Assembly: GCF_003443735.1 (NCBI RefSeq)
Contig: NZ_CP031969.1
Location: 1,922,001 to 1,986,000, forward strand
Length of the DNA: 64,000 nt
Source: Streptomyces sp. CC0208
GTDB lineage: Bacteria; Actinomycetota; Actinomycetes; Streptomycetales; Streptomycetaceae
Reading direction: 5' to 3'
Positions 9,472 to 17,610 of the stretch are shown in pieces. Each line of letters starts with the position of its first letter. The first letter of the stretch is position 1. A program made the translations under genes and the position numbers. Under the pieces are notes generated by a model, which was given only the letters and a program-made list of their open reading frames with translations, made no database searches and was not told the DNA's origin.

Positions 9472-9683
9472 GTCATCGACTCCTTCGCGCGGCTCGTGAC
9501 GATCCGGCCCTCCCGGCCTGGGCCTCCGTCATGGTCGTGAAGGGGATATGCGCCGTCAAGGCAGCGCGCACACCGGCCCACCTGTGGGAATGCGAGACTG
9601 ACCGGGCGATGGCGCGAACTCGACGCCGTGCGCGGTGGCACTGCACAGGCATGCGGGACATGTCAGAACCGGGAGGCCGGACG

Positions 9684-10538
9684 ATGGACGAGACACGGGC
9701 GCGGGACGTACTGGAGGCGGCGGGGCTGCCGGCGGGGTCCGCGCAGCTGCTCGCCCTCGGGGAGAACGCCGTGTTCGCCGCCGGTGACCTGGTCGTCAAG
9801 GTGGGACGCGACGCCGAGCTCCTCGACCGGGCACGCCGGGAACTGGACATCGCCGGGTGGCTCGCGGAGGCGGGGGTGCCGGCGGTGCGGGCGGCCGAGC
9901 CGAAGGCGCGGTTGGTGGAGGGCCACCCGGTGACGTTGTGGCACCGGCTTCCCGACGCCGTACGGCCCGCCGAGGCGCGGGATTTGGCCGAAGTCCTACG
10001 TGTGGTGCACGCGCTGCCGGCCCCGCCTTTCGAGTTGCCTCCCCGTGAGCTGCTGGGGGGTGTCGAGCGGTGGCTGCGGCTTGCGGGCGATGCGGTCGAC
10101 CCCGCTGACGCGGCGTACCTCCGTGAGCGGCGGGACGGTTTCGCGGCGGCCGCGACTGCGGTGACACCTCATCTGGAGCCGGGGCCGATCCACGGTGACG
10201 CGCTTCCCCGCAATGTCCATGTGGGGCCGGGCGGGCCGGTTCTCGTCGATCTGGAGACGTTCTCCTCGGATCTGCGGGAGCACGATCTGGTGGTCATGGT
10301 GTTGTCCCGGGACCGGTACGGGTTGCCTGCGGCGGCCTATGACTCCTTCACCACCGCTTACGGGTGGGACGTGCGGGAGTGGGAGGGCTGCGCGGTGCTT
10401 CGGGGAGCCCGGGAGACGGCCAGTTGTGCGTGGGTGGCTCAGCACGCACCGTCGAATCCCAGGGCTCTTGCCGAGTTCGAGAGGCGGGTCGCGTCCTTGC
10501 GGGACGGCGACGAGACGGTGCGGTGGTATTCGTTCTGA
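9684..10538 (+). CDS. Phosphotransferase (APH / aminoglycoside kinase-like family)
   Basis: A 284-aa small-molecule kinase of the APH/choline-kinase fold. The catalytic loop 'PIHGDALPRNVHV' has the Brenner motif HGD...N intact, and 'LVDLETF' supplies the second metal-binding Asp. 'VVKVG' near residue 35 carries the ATP-binding Lys. The ATG at 9684 has a GGGAGG ribosome site; upstream ATGs at 9651 and 9660 lack one. It stands alone between the divergent sugar ABC operon and a convergent LysR gene. Substrate unknown; aminoglycoside resistance should not be assumed. Confidence 0.82.
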   Translation: MDETRARDVLEAAGLPAGSAQLLALGENAVFAAGDLVVKVGRDAELLDRARRELDIAGWLAEAGVPAVRAAEPKARLVEGHPVTLWHRLPDAVRPAEARDLAEVLRVVHALPAPPFELPPRELLGGVERWLRLAGDAVDPADAAYLRERRDGFAAAATAVTPHLEPGPIHGDALPRNVHVGPGGPVLVDLETFSSDLREHDLVVMVLSRDRYGLPAAAYDSFTTAYGWDVREWEGCAVLRGARETASCAWVAQHAPSNPRALAEFERRVASLRDGDETVRWYSF

Positions 10539-10551
10539 CCGGTGGGCGCCC

Positions 10552-11463
10552 CTAGGGAGTCGACTCCCCCCGAATCAGCAGGGCGGCCGACCTCAGCTCC
10601 GTGAGAACCGAGCGCACCGCCCTCCTCGCCGTCCTCTCCGGGCGGTACAGCGCGTCGATGTGACGTCTCGCCTGGACGCCGCTCAAGGGTCTCAACACCA
10701 GTGCCGGATGCCGGCGCATCGTCCAGCGGGGCATCAACGCCAGGCCGCCGCCCGCCGCCACCGCCTCTGCCGCCACGGCGAACTCGTTGATGCGATGGGC
10801 CAGGTGGAGGCGGCGCCCCGCTGCCGCCGCGATGGCCTCGATGGTGGCCATGACCGGGAAGCCGTCGTGGACGGTGATCCAGGGTTCGTCGGCCACGTCT
10901 GCCGGGGTCACCCGGCGCCTGGCCGCCAGCGGGTGGTCGGCGGGCATGGCCACGTCCAGGGGTTCCCGCAGGAGCGTGGTGGCCGTCACCGTGGGCGGCC
11001 AGGCGGGGGCGTGGTCGAGGCGGTGGGCCAGGACGATGTCGTACTCGCGGGTCAGGCGCGGGAAGTCCTCCTGCGGCACGTCCTCGTCGGCCAGCCTGGG
11101 CACGGGGGCGCCGGGATCGGCGAGGGCGCGCAGCAGCAGGGGGAAGAAGGCCGCACCCGCGCTGTGGAAGGCCGCCACCGAGACCTCGCCGCCGGGCCGG
11201 TCCACGAACTCCTCGACCGTGTGCCGCGCGCGAGCCAGCGCCGTCTCCACCTCGATGGCCGCGGCCGCCAGCGCCTGACCGGCCTCCGTGAGCACCAGCC
11301 TTCTGCCGTCGCGTTCGGTCAGCGGCACCCTGACCGAACGCTGCAACAGCCTGAGCTGCTGCGAGATCGCCGACGGGGTCACCAGCAGCGCCTCGGCGAC
11401 CGCGGTGACGCTGCCCAGTTCGCCGAGTTCCCGCAGGATCCGCAGCTGTCGTTCGTCCACCAC
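10552..11463 (-). CDS. LysR-family transcriptional regulator
   Basis: A 303-aa LysR-type regulator. The N-terminal winged helix-turn-helix (residues 1-60) includes 'LGSVTAVAEALLVTPSAISQQL', in two overlapping parts a classical LysR recognition helix. It is followed by a linker helix and an effector-binding domain (about 90-295). It starts at tandem GTG codons and is divergent from the EamA exporter, 77 bp away. LysR proteins usually bind the intergenic region to repress themselves and activate the divergent gene, so the EamA exporter is the likely target (inference). The effector is unknown. Confidence 0.9.
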   Translation of the reverse strand: MVDERQLRILRELGELGSVTAVAEALLVTPSAISQQLRLLQRSVRVPLTERDGRRLVLTEAGQALAAAAIEVETALARARHTVEEFVDRPGGEVSVAAFHSAGAAFFPLLLRALADPGAPVPRLADEDVPQEDFPRLTREYDIVLAHRLDHAPAWPPTVTATTLLREPLDVAMPADHPLAARRRVTPADVADEPWITVHDGFPVMATIEAIAAAAGRRLHLAHRINEFAVAAEAVAAGGGLALMPRWTMRRHPALVLRPLSGVQARRHIDALYRPERTARRAVRSVLTELRSAALLIRGESTP

Positions 11464-11540
11464 GACAGTGTAGAAGCACTAAAAGATCGTTTAAGAAGCT
11501 GGATCTAGGCTTCAGAGACGGATCGGTGCAGGGTGGGCGG
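11464..11540. promoter_or_regulatory. Divergent LysR/EamA promoter region
   Basis: This 77-bp interval between divergent starts is markedly more AT-rich than its surroundings. It contains the inverted repeat GAAGC-N9-GCTTC (11495-11513) and a run of A/T around 11481-11494, fitting a LysR-type operator (T-N11-A class). The repeat is seen; the operator role is inferred. Confidence 0.5.
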
Positions 11541-12527
11541 GTGTCCGACGCCCGCCGTACCGACGTGGTACTCCTGCTGGTCGCGATCGTCTGGGGTTCG
11601 AGTTATCTCTCCGCCCAGACAGCGACGTCCGCCCTCCCTGTCCTGCTGGTGCTCCTCGTCCGCTACGCCCTGTCCGCGCTCGCCTGCCTGGGAGTCGTCG
11701 CCTTCCCCGGGCGAGGGCCGCGCCGGTGGACCCGTGAGGAGCTGCGGGCGGGGGTACCCCTGGGCTTCACCCAGGCCGCCGTCCTCGTGGTCGAGACCTA
11801 CGGCGTCGCCCACACCAGCGCCGCCAACGCGGGCCTCATCATCAGCCTGACCATCGTCCTCACGCCCCTTCTCGACCGCACCGGTCACCGGGGCGGTCTG
11901 CCGCCGGTGTTCTACGCGGCCGCCGGTGTGTGCGTTCTGGCCGTCGGGCTCCTCATGGCGGGCAACGGCTTCCACGCGCCCCGCCTCGGCGACCTGTTGA
12001 TGCTCGGCGCCGCGGTCGTACGGGCCGGCCATGTCGCACTCGTCGGACGGCTCACCGCGGGCCGGGCGATACGGCCGCTGCACCTCACGACCGTGCAGAC
12101 CCTCGTCGGCACGGTCCTGTTCCTCCCCCTGGCCGCGCACGGTCTTCCGGCCCTGGCCCACGCGGCCCCGGCCACCTGGACACAACTGCTCTATCTCGCC
12201 CTGTTCTGCAGTGTGTTCGCCTTCCTCGCCCAGACCTGGGCGGTGCAGCGCACCTCGGCCAGCCGGGCCAGTCTGCTGCTGGGCACCGAGCCGATCTGGG
12301 CCGCGGCGGCAGGGGTCGCCCTGGGCGGCGAGCACTTCACCGCACTGACCGGGCTCGGAGCGGTCATGATGATCGCCGGCACCTACTGGGGGCAGTCCGT
12401 GGAGCGTGCCCATCGCGCAACCGCCTTGCCCCGCACCGCAGTTCATCCCACCCAAGAGGACACCCGATGCCCGGCGACGACGCCTACGACACCGACACCG
12501 ACACCCACGACACCCACGACCGTCTGA
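11541..12527 (+). CDS. EamA/DMT-family transporter
   Basis: A 328-aa drug/metabolite transporter with about ten predicted membrane helices in two EamA repeats. The N-terminal 'VVLLLVAIVWGSSYLSAQ' and the second-repeat 'LFCSVFAFLAQTWAVQRT' with 'LLLGTEPIWAAAAGV' are family hallmarks. A GTG start at 11541 is assumed; GTG 11526 would add five residues. The last 60 bp overlap the start of the YbaK gene in another frame. That tail is a low-complexity Thr/Pro run, so its 3' end probably drifted over the neighbour's start. Divergent from its probable LysR regulator. Substrate unknown. Confidence 0.88.
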   Translation: MSDARRTDVVLLLVAIVWGSSYLSAQTATSALPVLLVLLVRYALSALACLGVVAFPGRGPRRWTREELRAGVPLGFTQAAVLVVETYGVAHTSAANAGLIISLTIVLTPLLDRTGHRGGLPPVFYAAAGVCVLAVGLLMAGNGFHAPRLGDLLMLGAAVVRAGHVALVGRLTAGRAIRPLHLTTVQTLVGTVLFLPLAAHGLPALAHAAPATWTQLLYLALFCSVFAFLAQTWAVQRTSASRASLLLGTEPIWAAAAGVALGGEHFTALTGLGAVMMIAGTYWGQSVERAHRATALPRTAVHPTQEDTRCPATTPTTPTPTPTTPTTV

Positions 12528-13009
12528 TCTCCCTGCTCGACGCCTCCTCCGTCGACTACCAGCTGATCGACCACGCACCCGAGGGCACCACCGACGCCGT
12601 GTGCGCGCTGCGCGGGCATCCCGCCTCCGAGGCCGCGAAGTGCATCGTGCTGCGGGTCAAGGTGGACCGCCGGACCACCCGGCATGTGCTCGCGGTCGTC
12701 CCCGGGGACCGGCGCGTGGACCTGGACGCGGTCCGGGCGCTGTTCGCCGCGCGCTATGTCGGGTTCAGCGATGCGCAGACCGCCGAGCGGCTGGCCCGCG
12801 CGATCCCCGGTACGGTCCTGCCGTTCAGCTTCGATCCCGAGCTGGAGGTCGTCGCCGATCCGGAGGTCGTGAAGCAGCCCCGGCTGTACTTCAACGCCGC
12901 CCGGCTGGACCGGTCGCTGTGCATGTCGGGGGCCGACTACGAGCGGTTGGCGAAGCCGAGGGTGGAGCCCGTCGCGAGTCCTCCGCTGTCGGATTCGCTG
13001 CCGGGGTGA
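12467..13009 (+). CDS. YbaK/EbsC (prolyl-tRNA editing-like) deacylase
   Basis: A 180-aa YbaK/ProX-type protein. This family hydrolyses mischarged aminoacyl-tRNAs such as Cys-tRNA(Pro) or Ala-tRNA(Pro). Visible features are 'HPASEAAKCIVLRVK' (the family AAKTLVL-like strand carrying the key Lys), 'VPGDRRVDLDAVRA' and 'GTVLPFSFDPELEVVADP'. The ATG at 12467 has AGAGGA upstream and lies inside the 3' end of the EamA gene. The first 18 residues are an Asp/Thr/His-rich extension (DTDTDTHDTHD) absent from most homologues. It converges tightly with the exonuclease gene (7 bp between stops). Confidence 0.88.
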   Translation: MPGDDAYDTDTDTHDTHDRLISLLDASSVDYQLIDHAPEGTTDAVCALRGHPASEAAKCIVLRVKVDRRTTRHVLAVVPGDRRVDLDAVRALFAARYVGFSDAQTAERLARAIPGTVLPFSFDPELEVVADPEVVKQPRLYFNAARLDRSLCMSGADYERLAKPRVEPVASPPLSDSLPG

Positions 13010-13016
13010 CGCCCTC

Positions 13017-13739
13017 TCACACCGTCTCGTCGGCCGGCTCGCGCAGCGGCCAGACGCCGTCGACCACGGCCGTCGCGTCGCCCTTGCGGCGCAGGAAGCT
13101 CTGGAAGTCCGCCGCCCACTCGGCATACCACTCGATCTGGCGGTGGTGGAGCTCCGCCGGTCCGAGGGCCGCGACCTTCGGGTGGCGCACGGCTATCGCG
13201 CAGGCCAGCCGGGCCGCGGCGAGCGCGTCGGCACAGGCGTCATGGGCGGTGTCGAGCGCGACGCCGTACTCCGTGCAGACCGCTTCGAGGTTGCGCTTGC
13301 CTCGGCGGTAGCGGTCCACCGAGCGGTCGATGGTGTACGGGTCGATGACCGGTGCGGGGTCGAGGCCGCCCAGGCGCTCACGCAGGGACGGCAGGCCGTA
13401 GCGGCGCAGTTCGGCGGAGAGGAGGCTCAGGTCGAAGGCGGCGTTGTAGGCGACGACCGGGACGCCCGTCTTCCAGTAGGTCGTGAGGACGTCCGCGATG
13501 GCGTCGGCGACCTGGTCGGCGGGGCGGCCCTCGGCGGCCGCCCGCTCGTTGCTGATCCCGTGGACCGCCACGGCGTCCGCCGGGATCTCCATGCCCGGAT
13601 CCGCCAGCCACTCCCGGCGCCCCAGGGACTGCCCGTCCCTGAGCTCGATCACGGCAGCCGTGACGATGCGCGCCTCGCGCGGATCGGTGCCGGTGGTCTC
13701 CAGGTCGAAGCCGATCAGCAGCTCTCGGTGCCAGCCCAT
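13017..13739 (-). CDS. DEDDh 3'-5' exonuclease (DnaQ/RNase T-like)
   Basis: A 240-aa exonuclease of the DnaQ fold. Motif ExoI 'GFDLETTGTDP' holds D and E, ExoII 'YNAAFDLSLL' holds the second Asp, and ExoIII 'HDACADALAA' gives the His and last Asp of a DEDDh active site. The substrate-binding 'HGIS' is also present. The ATG at 13739 follows AAGGGGGA; earlier in-frame codons lie before the conserved start. In Streptomyces this family is a stand-alone exonuclease distinct from the polymerase III epsilon subunit; its DNA or RNA target is not known. Confidence 0.9.
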   Translation of the reverse strand: MGWHRELLIGFDLETTGTDPREARIVTAAVIELRDGQSLGRREWLADPGMEIPADAVAVHGISNERAAAEGRPADQVADAIADVLTTYWKTGVPVVAYNAAFDLSLLSAELRRYGLPSLRERLGGLDPAPVIDPYTIDRSVDRYRRGKRNLEAVCTEYGVALDTAHDACADALAAARLACAIAVRHPKVAALGPAELHHRQIEWYAEWAADFQSFLRRKGDATAVVDGVWPLREPADETV

Positions 13740-13859
13740 GGGCGGTCCCCCTTCTTGGTGGTGCTTTCCCCCAGTGGTCTCCACCTTCCCATGGGCCACT
13801 GACAATCAGAGGACCGCATTCCGCTTGGCATCGCCGACACACCGGAAACCGGGGACACT

Positions 13860-15104
13860 TCAGGACACCGGACGCGAATCCGCCCAGTTCGTCTCGAACT
13901 CCTCGCGGTAGGTGGGGAAGAGACCGCTGTCGTCCACATCGCCCGCCTTGACCAACCGGTTTCCGTTGCGCAGCACGAGGACCGGTGCCTCCATGCCCCG
14001 CGACCGGCGCAGATAGGACTGCACGACCGCGATCCCGTCCGAGCCGTCGCCGTCCACGAGGTAGGCCGTGAAGCGCGGGGTGTCGTCGTAGACCTGGATC
14101 TCGAAGGCGCCCGGATCACGCAGCCTGGACCGCACCCGGCGCATGTGCAGGATGTTCATCTCGACGGCCCGGCTCAACTCGCCGCGCTTCAGGCCCAGTT
14201 CCCGCTCGCGACGCTTGACCGCGCTGGAGGCCGGGTTCAGGAACAGCAGCCGCACCCGGCAGCCGCCCTCGGCGAGCCGCACCAGACGGCGGCCGGAGAA
14301 GTTCTGCACGAGGAGGTTCAGGCCGATGCCCACGGCGTCGAGGCGCCGGGCGCCGCCGAAGATGTCCTCGGCGGGGAACTGGCGCAACAGCCGCACCCGG
14401 TCGGGATGTACGGCGACCACGTCGGCGTACCGGTCGCCGACCAGGTCCTCGACCGCGTCGACCGGCAGTCGGCGGGCGGACGGCACGTCGCCGCCGGCGC
14501 CGAGTATCTCGAGCAGCTTGGCGGCCGCGCGCTCGGCCTGGCCGAGGACCGCCTCGGACAGGGCCCGGTTGCGGGAGACGACGTTGCGCGTCACCTCCAG
14601 CTCGTCCAGGGCCAGTTCGACGTCCCGGCGGTCGTCGAAGTAGGGCTCGAAGCAGGGCCAGTGCTGCACCATCAGCTCGCGCAGCTGGGGCAGGGTGAGG
14701 AAGCTGAGGACGTTGTCGTCGGCGGGGTCGAGCAGATAGCCCTTGCGGCGGCTGACCTCGCGGACCGCGACCGCGCGCTGGACCCACTCCTGTCCGGCGG
14801 GTCCGGCGGCCGCGACCACCCAGTCGTCGTGGCCGTGGACGGGTTCGTAGATGGGACGCAGAACAGCGGCCACGACAGCCCGTAGCCGCTGTTCGACGAG
14901 GTTCAGCCAGATGTAGGCACGGCCCGCCCGCTGGGCGCGCGTCCGTACCTCGCGCCAGGCGTCGGCGTCCCAGTCCAGCTCCGGCCCGATCGTCGCTCCC
15001 GCGTCCATCGGCCGAGCCAGGGACACCGTGCCGGGCGGGGCGTCTGCGGAGTTCCCCTCGTGACCCTCGTCACCAGGGGGCAACTCCAGCCCTCCCGAGC
15101 CCAC
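13860..15104 (-). CDS. SAV2148-family HEPN domain protein
   Basis: A 414-aa soluble protein with no signal peptide. It resembles the actinobacterial group annotated as SAV2148-family HEPN domain proteins: an N-terminal Gly/Glu-rich tail, then a helical region with 'NLVEQRLRAVVAAVLRPIY', then 'RKGYLLDPADDNVLSFLTL', and a C-terminal alpha/beta part with 'VRLLFLNPAS' that recalls stress-response phospholipase D/DUF5919-like folds. HEPN proteins are often RNases, but the canonical R-X4-6-H motif is not evident, so activity is uncertain. The GTG at 15104 (GGAAGG upstream) is preferred; GTG 15158 would add 18 residues. The gene stands alone, 120 bp upstream of the exonuclease on the same strand. 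Confidence 0.72.
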   Translation of the reverse strand: MGSGGLELPPGDEGHEGNSADAPPGTVSLARPMDAGATIGPELDWDADAWREVRTRAQRAGRAYIWLNLVEQRLRAVVAAVLRPIYEPVHGHDDWVVAAAGPAGQEWVQRAVAVREVSRRKGYLLDPADDNVLSFLTLPQLRELMVQHWPCFEPYFDDRRDVELALDELEVTRNVVSRNRALSEAVLGQAERAAAKLLEILGAGGDVPSARRLPVDAVEDLVGDRYADVVAVHPDRVRLLRQFPAEDIFGGARRLDAVGIGLNLLVQNFSGRRLVRLAEGGCRVRLLFLNPASSAVKRRERELGLKRGELSRAVEMNILHMRRVRSRLRDPGAFEIQVYDDTPRFTAYLVDGDGSDGIAVVQSYLRRSRGMEAPVLVLRNGNRLVKAGDVDDSGLFPTYREEFETNWADSRPVS

Positions 15105-15218
15105 CCGCGCACCGCCTTCCGCTCCCCCGGCATCACCCGGGGGTTCCGCCCCACCCAACGATCAAGGAAGGGTACTCCGGGAGCGGTCGGCGGTGCAGCC
15201 GGATGGACAGGGTCAATC

Positions 15219-16538
15219 TCAACTACCGGGCTCCCAGTGGCCGTTCTGCCCGGCGAGCTCGGCCGGAGTGAGCGGGTTCATAGCCGTGACGTCCCTGGGG
15301 GCGATGGAGAATCCCTGCCAGTGGACCGGCATGGGCTGCTGGTCCTCGTCCCGGGCGACGTGGTGGAAGCCCACGTTCATCCAGACCACCGGGTGGGTGA
15401 GGGTCTGGCCGTTGACCCACTTGTCGACGGACGTGCCCGCCCCGGCTCCGCAGTTGCCGGGGTTGTTGCTGGCGAACTGCTCGCACGGGTTGTACTCGGT
15501 GAAGTACACGTCGTGCTTGGTGAAGGAGCGTGCCGGGTACTTGGTGCTGGGACCGGGGACGATCTCGTACGACCGCGAGTGCCAGTCCTTGTTCTTGCCG
15601 ACCGCGCTGACCATGCGCCACCAGCGGTAGCTCTTGGCGTCGCCCGCGAGTTCCTTGGTGACCGGGGTGCGAGTGGTCTTGACGGTGGCGGTCTGCTGGC
15701 CCTGGGCGGCCGCGGTGACCGTGGAGTCGTACTGCTCGACCCGGTTCTTGGAGGAACTGTCGAGGGCGAAGTCCAGGCGCCAGAAGGCGTTGTGGCTGTG
15801 GCTGGTGGCCTGGGCGCGGGGGCCCTTGCCGATGGGCCAGCCGCGGCCGTCGCCGGCGTCGTAGTCCTCGTAGGAGAGACTGCCGGTCGCGCCGAGGTTC
15901 ATGGTGATGGTGCCGTCGTCCTGGAAGCGCCACTCGGTCATGTACTCGTACCAGCCGACCTGGTTGACCGAGTAGACGAGCAGGTCCTTGCCCTGCGCCT
16001 GGTAGACCTTGTTCGCGCTGTCGCCCTGCATGCGGTAGGCGTGGCCGCGGGAGCGGGTGGTGGTGCACAGGCCGTTGACGTTCTCGTGGTCCGGGTCCCA
16101 GGAGTCCGGGACCTTGACGCTCTTGATGGTGCCGCCGGGGCACTCGCCCGGGTCCAGGTTCATCAGGCCCTGGGCGAAGCCGAAGCCCGTCAGGTCGTCG
16201 TACTCGACGCTGCCGTCGTCGTAGGGGACGTGGATCTGGCCGAGCCTGGCGCTGTTGAGGACCTTGATCGGCGCGGTCTCGCCCTTGGGCTGGTAGGAGA
16301 TGTCCTCCAGGACGAGCCCGGCCTTGCTGTCGTAGCGCCAGCACATCCGCCAGGTCGTACCGCTGGAGAGCGTCTGCTCGATCTTGTAGGCGCTGCTGCA
16401 CTCCGCCGCGGCCGGGGCGGCGGCCTTGGGCTGGGCGGCGGCCGGTCCCGCACCGGTCGTGACACCGGCGGCCAGCGCGGCCACGGACACGCCGAGGGCC
16501 GCGTGCCTGCGCGCGCGGCTGATTCTGTTGACACGCAT
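15219..16538 (-). CDS. Secreted copper amine oxidase, catalytic domain chain
   Basis: A 439-aa protein with an Arg-rich signal peptide (cleavage near residue 35) and only the C-terminal catalytic beta-sandwich of copper amine oxidases; the N2/N3 domains are absent. Copper ligands are visible as H247-S-H249 ('SHSHNAFWRLDFALD') and 'FHHVARDED' at 391. D114 or D115 is the candidate catalytic base. The Tyr that would become TPQ is Y197, but in the normal N-Y-D/E motif the Asn is replaced: the sequence is 'VGWYEYMTEW'. Cofactor formation may therefore be altered. It follows the B-chain gene by 58 bp and is probably cotranscribed with it. Often annotated as tyramine oxidase; substrate not established here. 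Confidence 0.8.
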   Translation of the reverse strand: MRVNRISRARRHAALGVSVAALAAGVTTGAGPAAAQPKAAAPAAAECSSAYKIEQTLSSGTTWRMCWRYDSKAGLVLEDISYQPKGETAPIKVLNSARLGQIHVPYDDGSVEYDDLTGFGFAQGLMNLDPGECPGGTIKSVKVPDSWDPDHENVNGLCTTTRSRGHAYRMQGDSANKVYQAQGKDLLVYSVNQVGWYEYMTEWRFQDDGTITMNLGATGSLSYEDYDAGDGRGWPIGKGPRAQATSHSHNAFWRLDFALDSSSKNRVEQYDSTVTAAAQGQQTATVKTTRTPVTKELAGDAKSYRWWRMVSAVGKNKDWHSRSYEIVPGPSTKYPARSFTKHDVYFTEYNPCEQFASNNPGNCGAGAGTSVDKWVNGQTLTHPVVWMNVGFHHVARDEDQQPMPVHWQGFSIAPRDVTAMNPLTPAELAGQNGHWEPGS

Positions 16539-16596
16539 GAAGGAATGACTCCCTTGCGGAAGGAGCAGGTGGGAAAAGTGGACGGAGGGAGGCGGA

Positions 16597-17415
16597 TCAG
16601 CTCTCGAGCTTGGCGACCTTGCGGGCGCTCAGATCGATCACGAAGGCCCTGGCGTCGATCCAGGGGCCGTTCTTCACCTTCGGGAACAACCGCACGCAGC
16701 GGTGCTCGCCGCACTTGTCGAGCACGGCGGGCTGGCCGCCCGGGACGGCCCGGTACACGGCGCCGGTGAGCAGCAGCTGGTTCGGGTCGGTGAGTTCCTT
16801 GTCGGTGGCGTCCTTGTAGTCGGCCTTCAGGTCCGCGCCGAGCGGGTCGGCGATCAGAAGGCTCGCGGCCTCCGCGTACTCGGCGCTGCTCAGCGGCGGC
16901 TGGACGCCGTGCTGGGTGCCGGTCGCGACGATCTTGCCGCTGTCGAGATCGACGGTCCTGGTGACGAGGGTGTCGTCCCGGTAGTCGTAGAACGTCACGT
17001 TGGCGCGGCGGGGCGCGTTCGGGTCGTCCAGTTCGTCGACCTTGGGATCGGCGAGGTCCACGGTGAGGCGTTCCGGGCCGCGGTCGCCCTCGACGTCCTC
17101 ACTGGTGTTGAGCAGCTGCGGGTTCACGGCGATCTGCTCGACCCGCTGGATCTCGTCGTCGGTGAGCGGGTCGCGGCCCTTGCCCTTCGCACCCTCGGCG
17201 GCCGGCGCCTTTTCCACGACCCCGGGCGTGACGGCCCCGTCCGCGCCCCCGCCCGCCTGCGCCGCGGACTGTCCCGAGGCCGCCTTGCCGCCTCCGGTGT
17301 CGTCCGCCCCCGCCGTCCCCGGCAGGGTGATCCCGACCATCACGGCGGTCCCGGCCACCGCGATGGCCGCACCTGCCACCACCTTCCCGAGGTGGCGGTG
17401 CACTATCTTGCGCAC
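16597..17415 (-). CDS. Copper amine oxidase N2/N3-like subunit (tyramine oxidase subunit B type)
   Basis: A 272-aa secreted protein with a signal or anchor helix (about residues 12-35) and a low-complexity Gly/Ala linker. A domain from about residue 80 resembles the N-terminal N2/N3 domains of copper amine oxidases: 'DPLTDDEIQRVEQIA', 'RRANVTFYDYRDDTLVTRTV' and 'QPPLSSAEYAEAASLLIADP'. GTG 17415 follows GGGGGAAGA. It lies directly upstream of the catalytic-chain gene, so together they look like one amine oxidase split into two polypeptides. Two Cys (in 'KCGEHRCVRLF') could form a disulfide. The subunit name is a family convention; complex formation is inferred. Confidence 0.72.
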   Translation of the reverse strand: MRKIVHRHLGKVVAGAAIAVAGTAVMVGITLPGTAGADDTGGGKAASGQSAAQAGGGADGAVTPGVVEKAPAAEGAKGKGRDPLTDDEIQRVEQIAVNPQLLNTSEDVEGDRGPERLTVDLADPKVDELDDPNAPRRANVTFYDYRDDTLVTRTVDLDSGKIVATGTQHGVQPPLSSAEYAEAASLLIADPLGADLKADYKDATDKELTDPNQLLLTGAVYRAVPGGQPAVLDKCGEHRCVRLFPKVKNGPWIDARAFVIDLSARKVAKLES

Positions 17416-17610
17416 ATCTTCCCCCTACTCCCCGGGCATGTCCGGGAGTATGTGTATGCCCCGATATTTCGGCAAAGAGCGGTTATGTAATCGCCCTCCG
17501 CACCGGTCGATCGGTAAGAGGGACGTAAGTCATAGGTGGTTCCATCACTTTCGGGGACACTCGGGGCCAAGGGGCCCCACGTGGCGCGGGACAGCTGAAA
17601 GAGTCGTTGC

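Noticed and set aside
9684..10538. Calling the phosphotransferase an aminoglycoside-resistance gene
   Set aside because: Only the kinase fold and catalytic loop are visible. Most Streptomyces members of this family are not shown to act on aminoglycosides.
12467..12527. EamA/YbaK overlap read as a fusion protein
   Set aside because: The two genes are in different frames; the overlap is only the low-complexity tail of the exporter gene.
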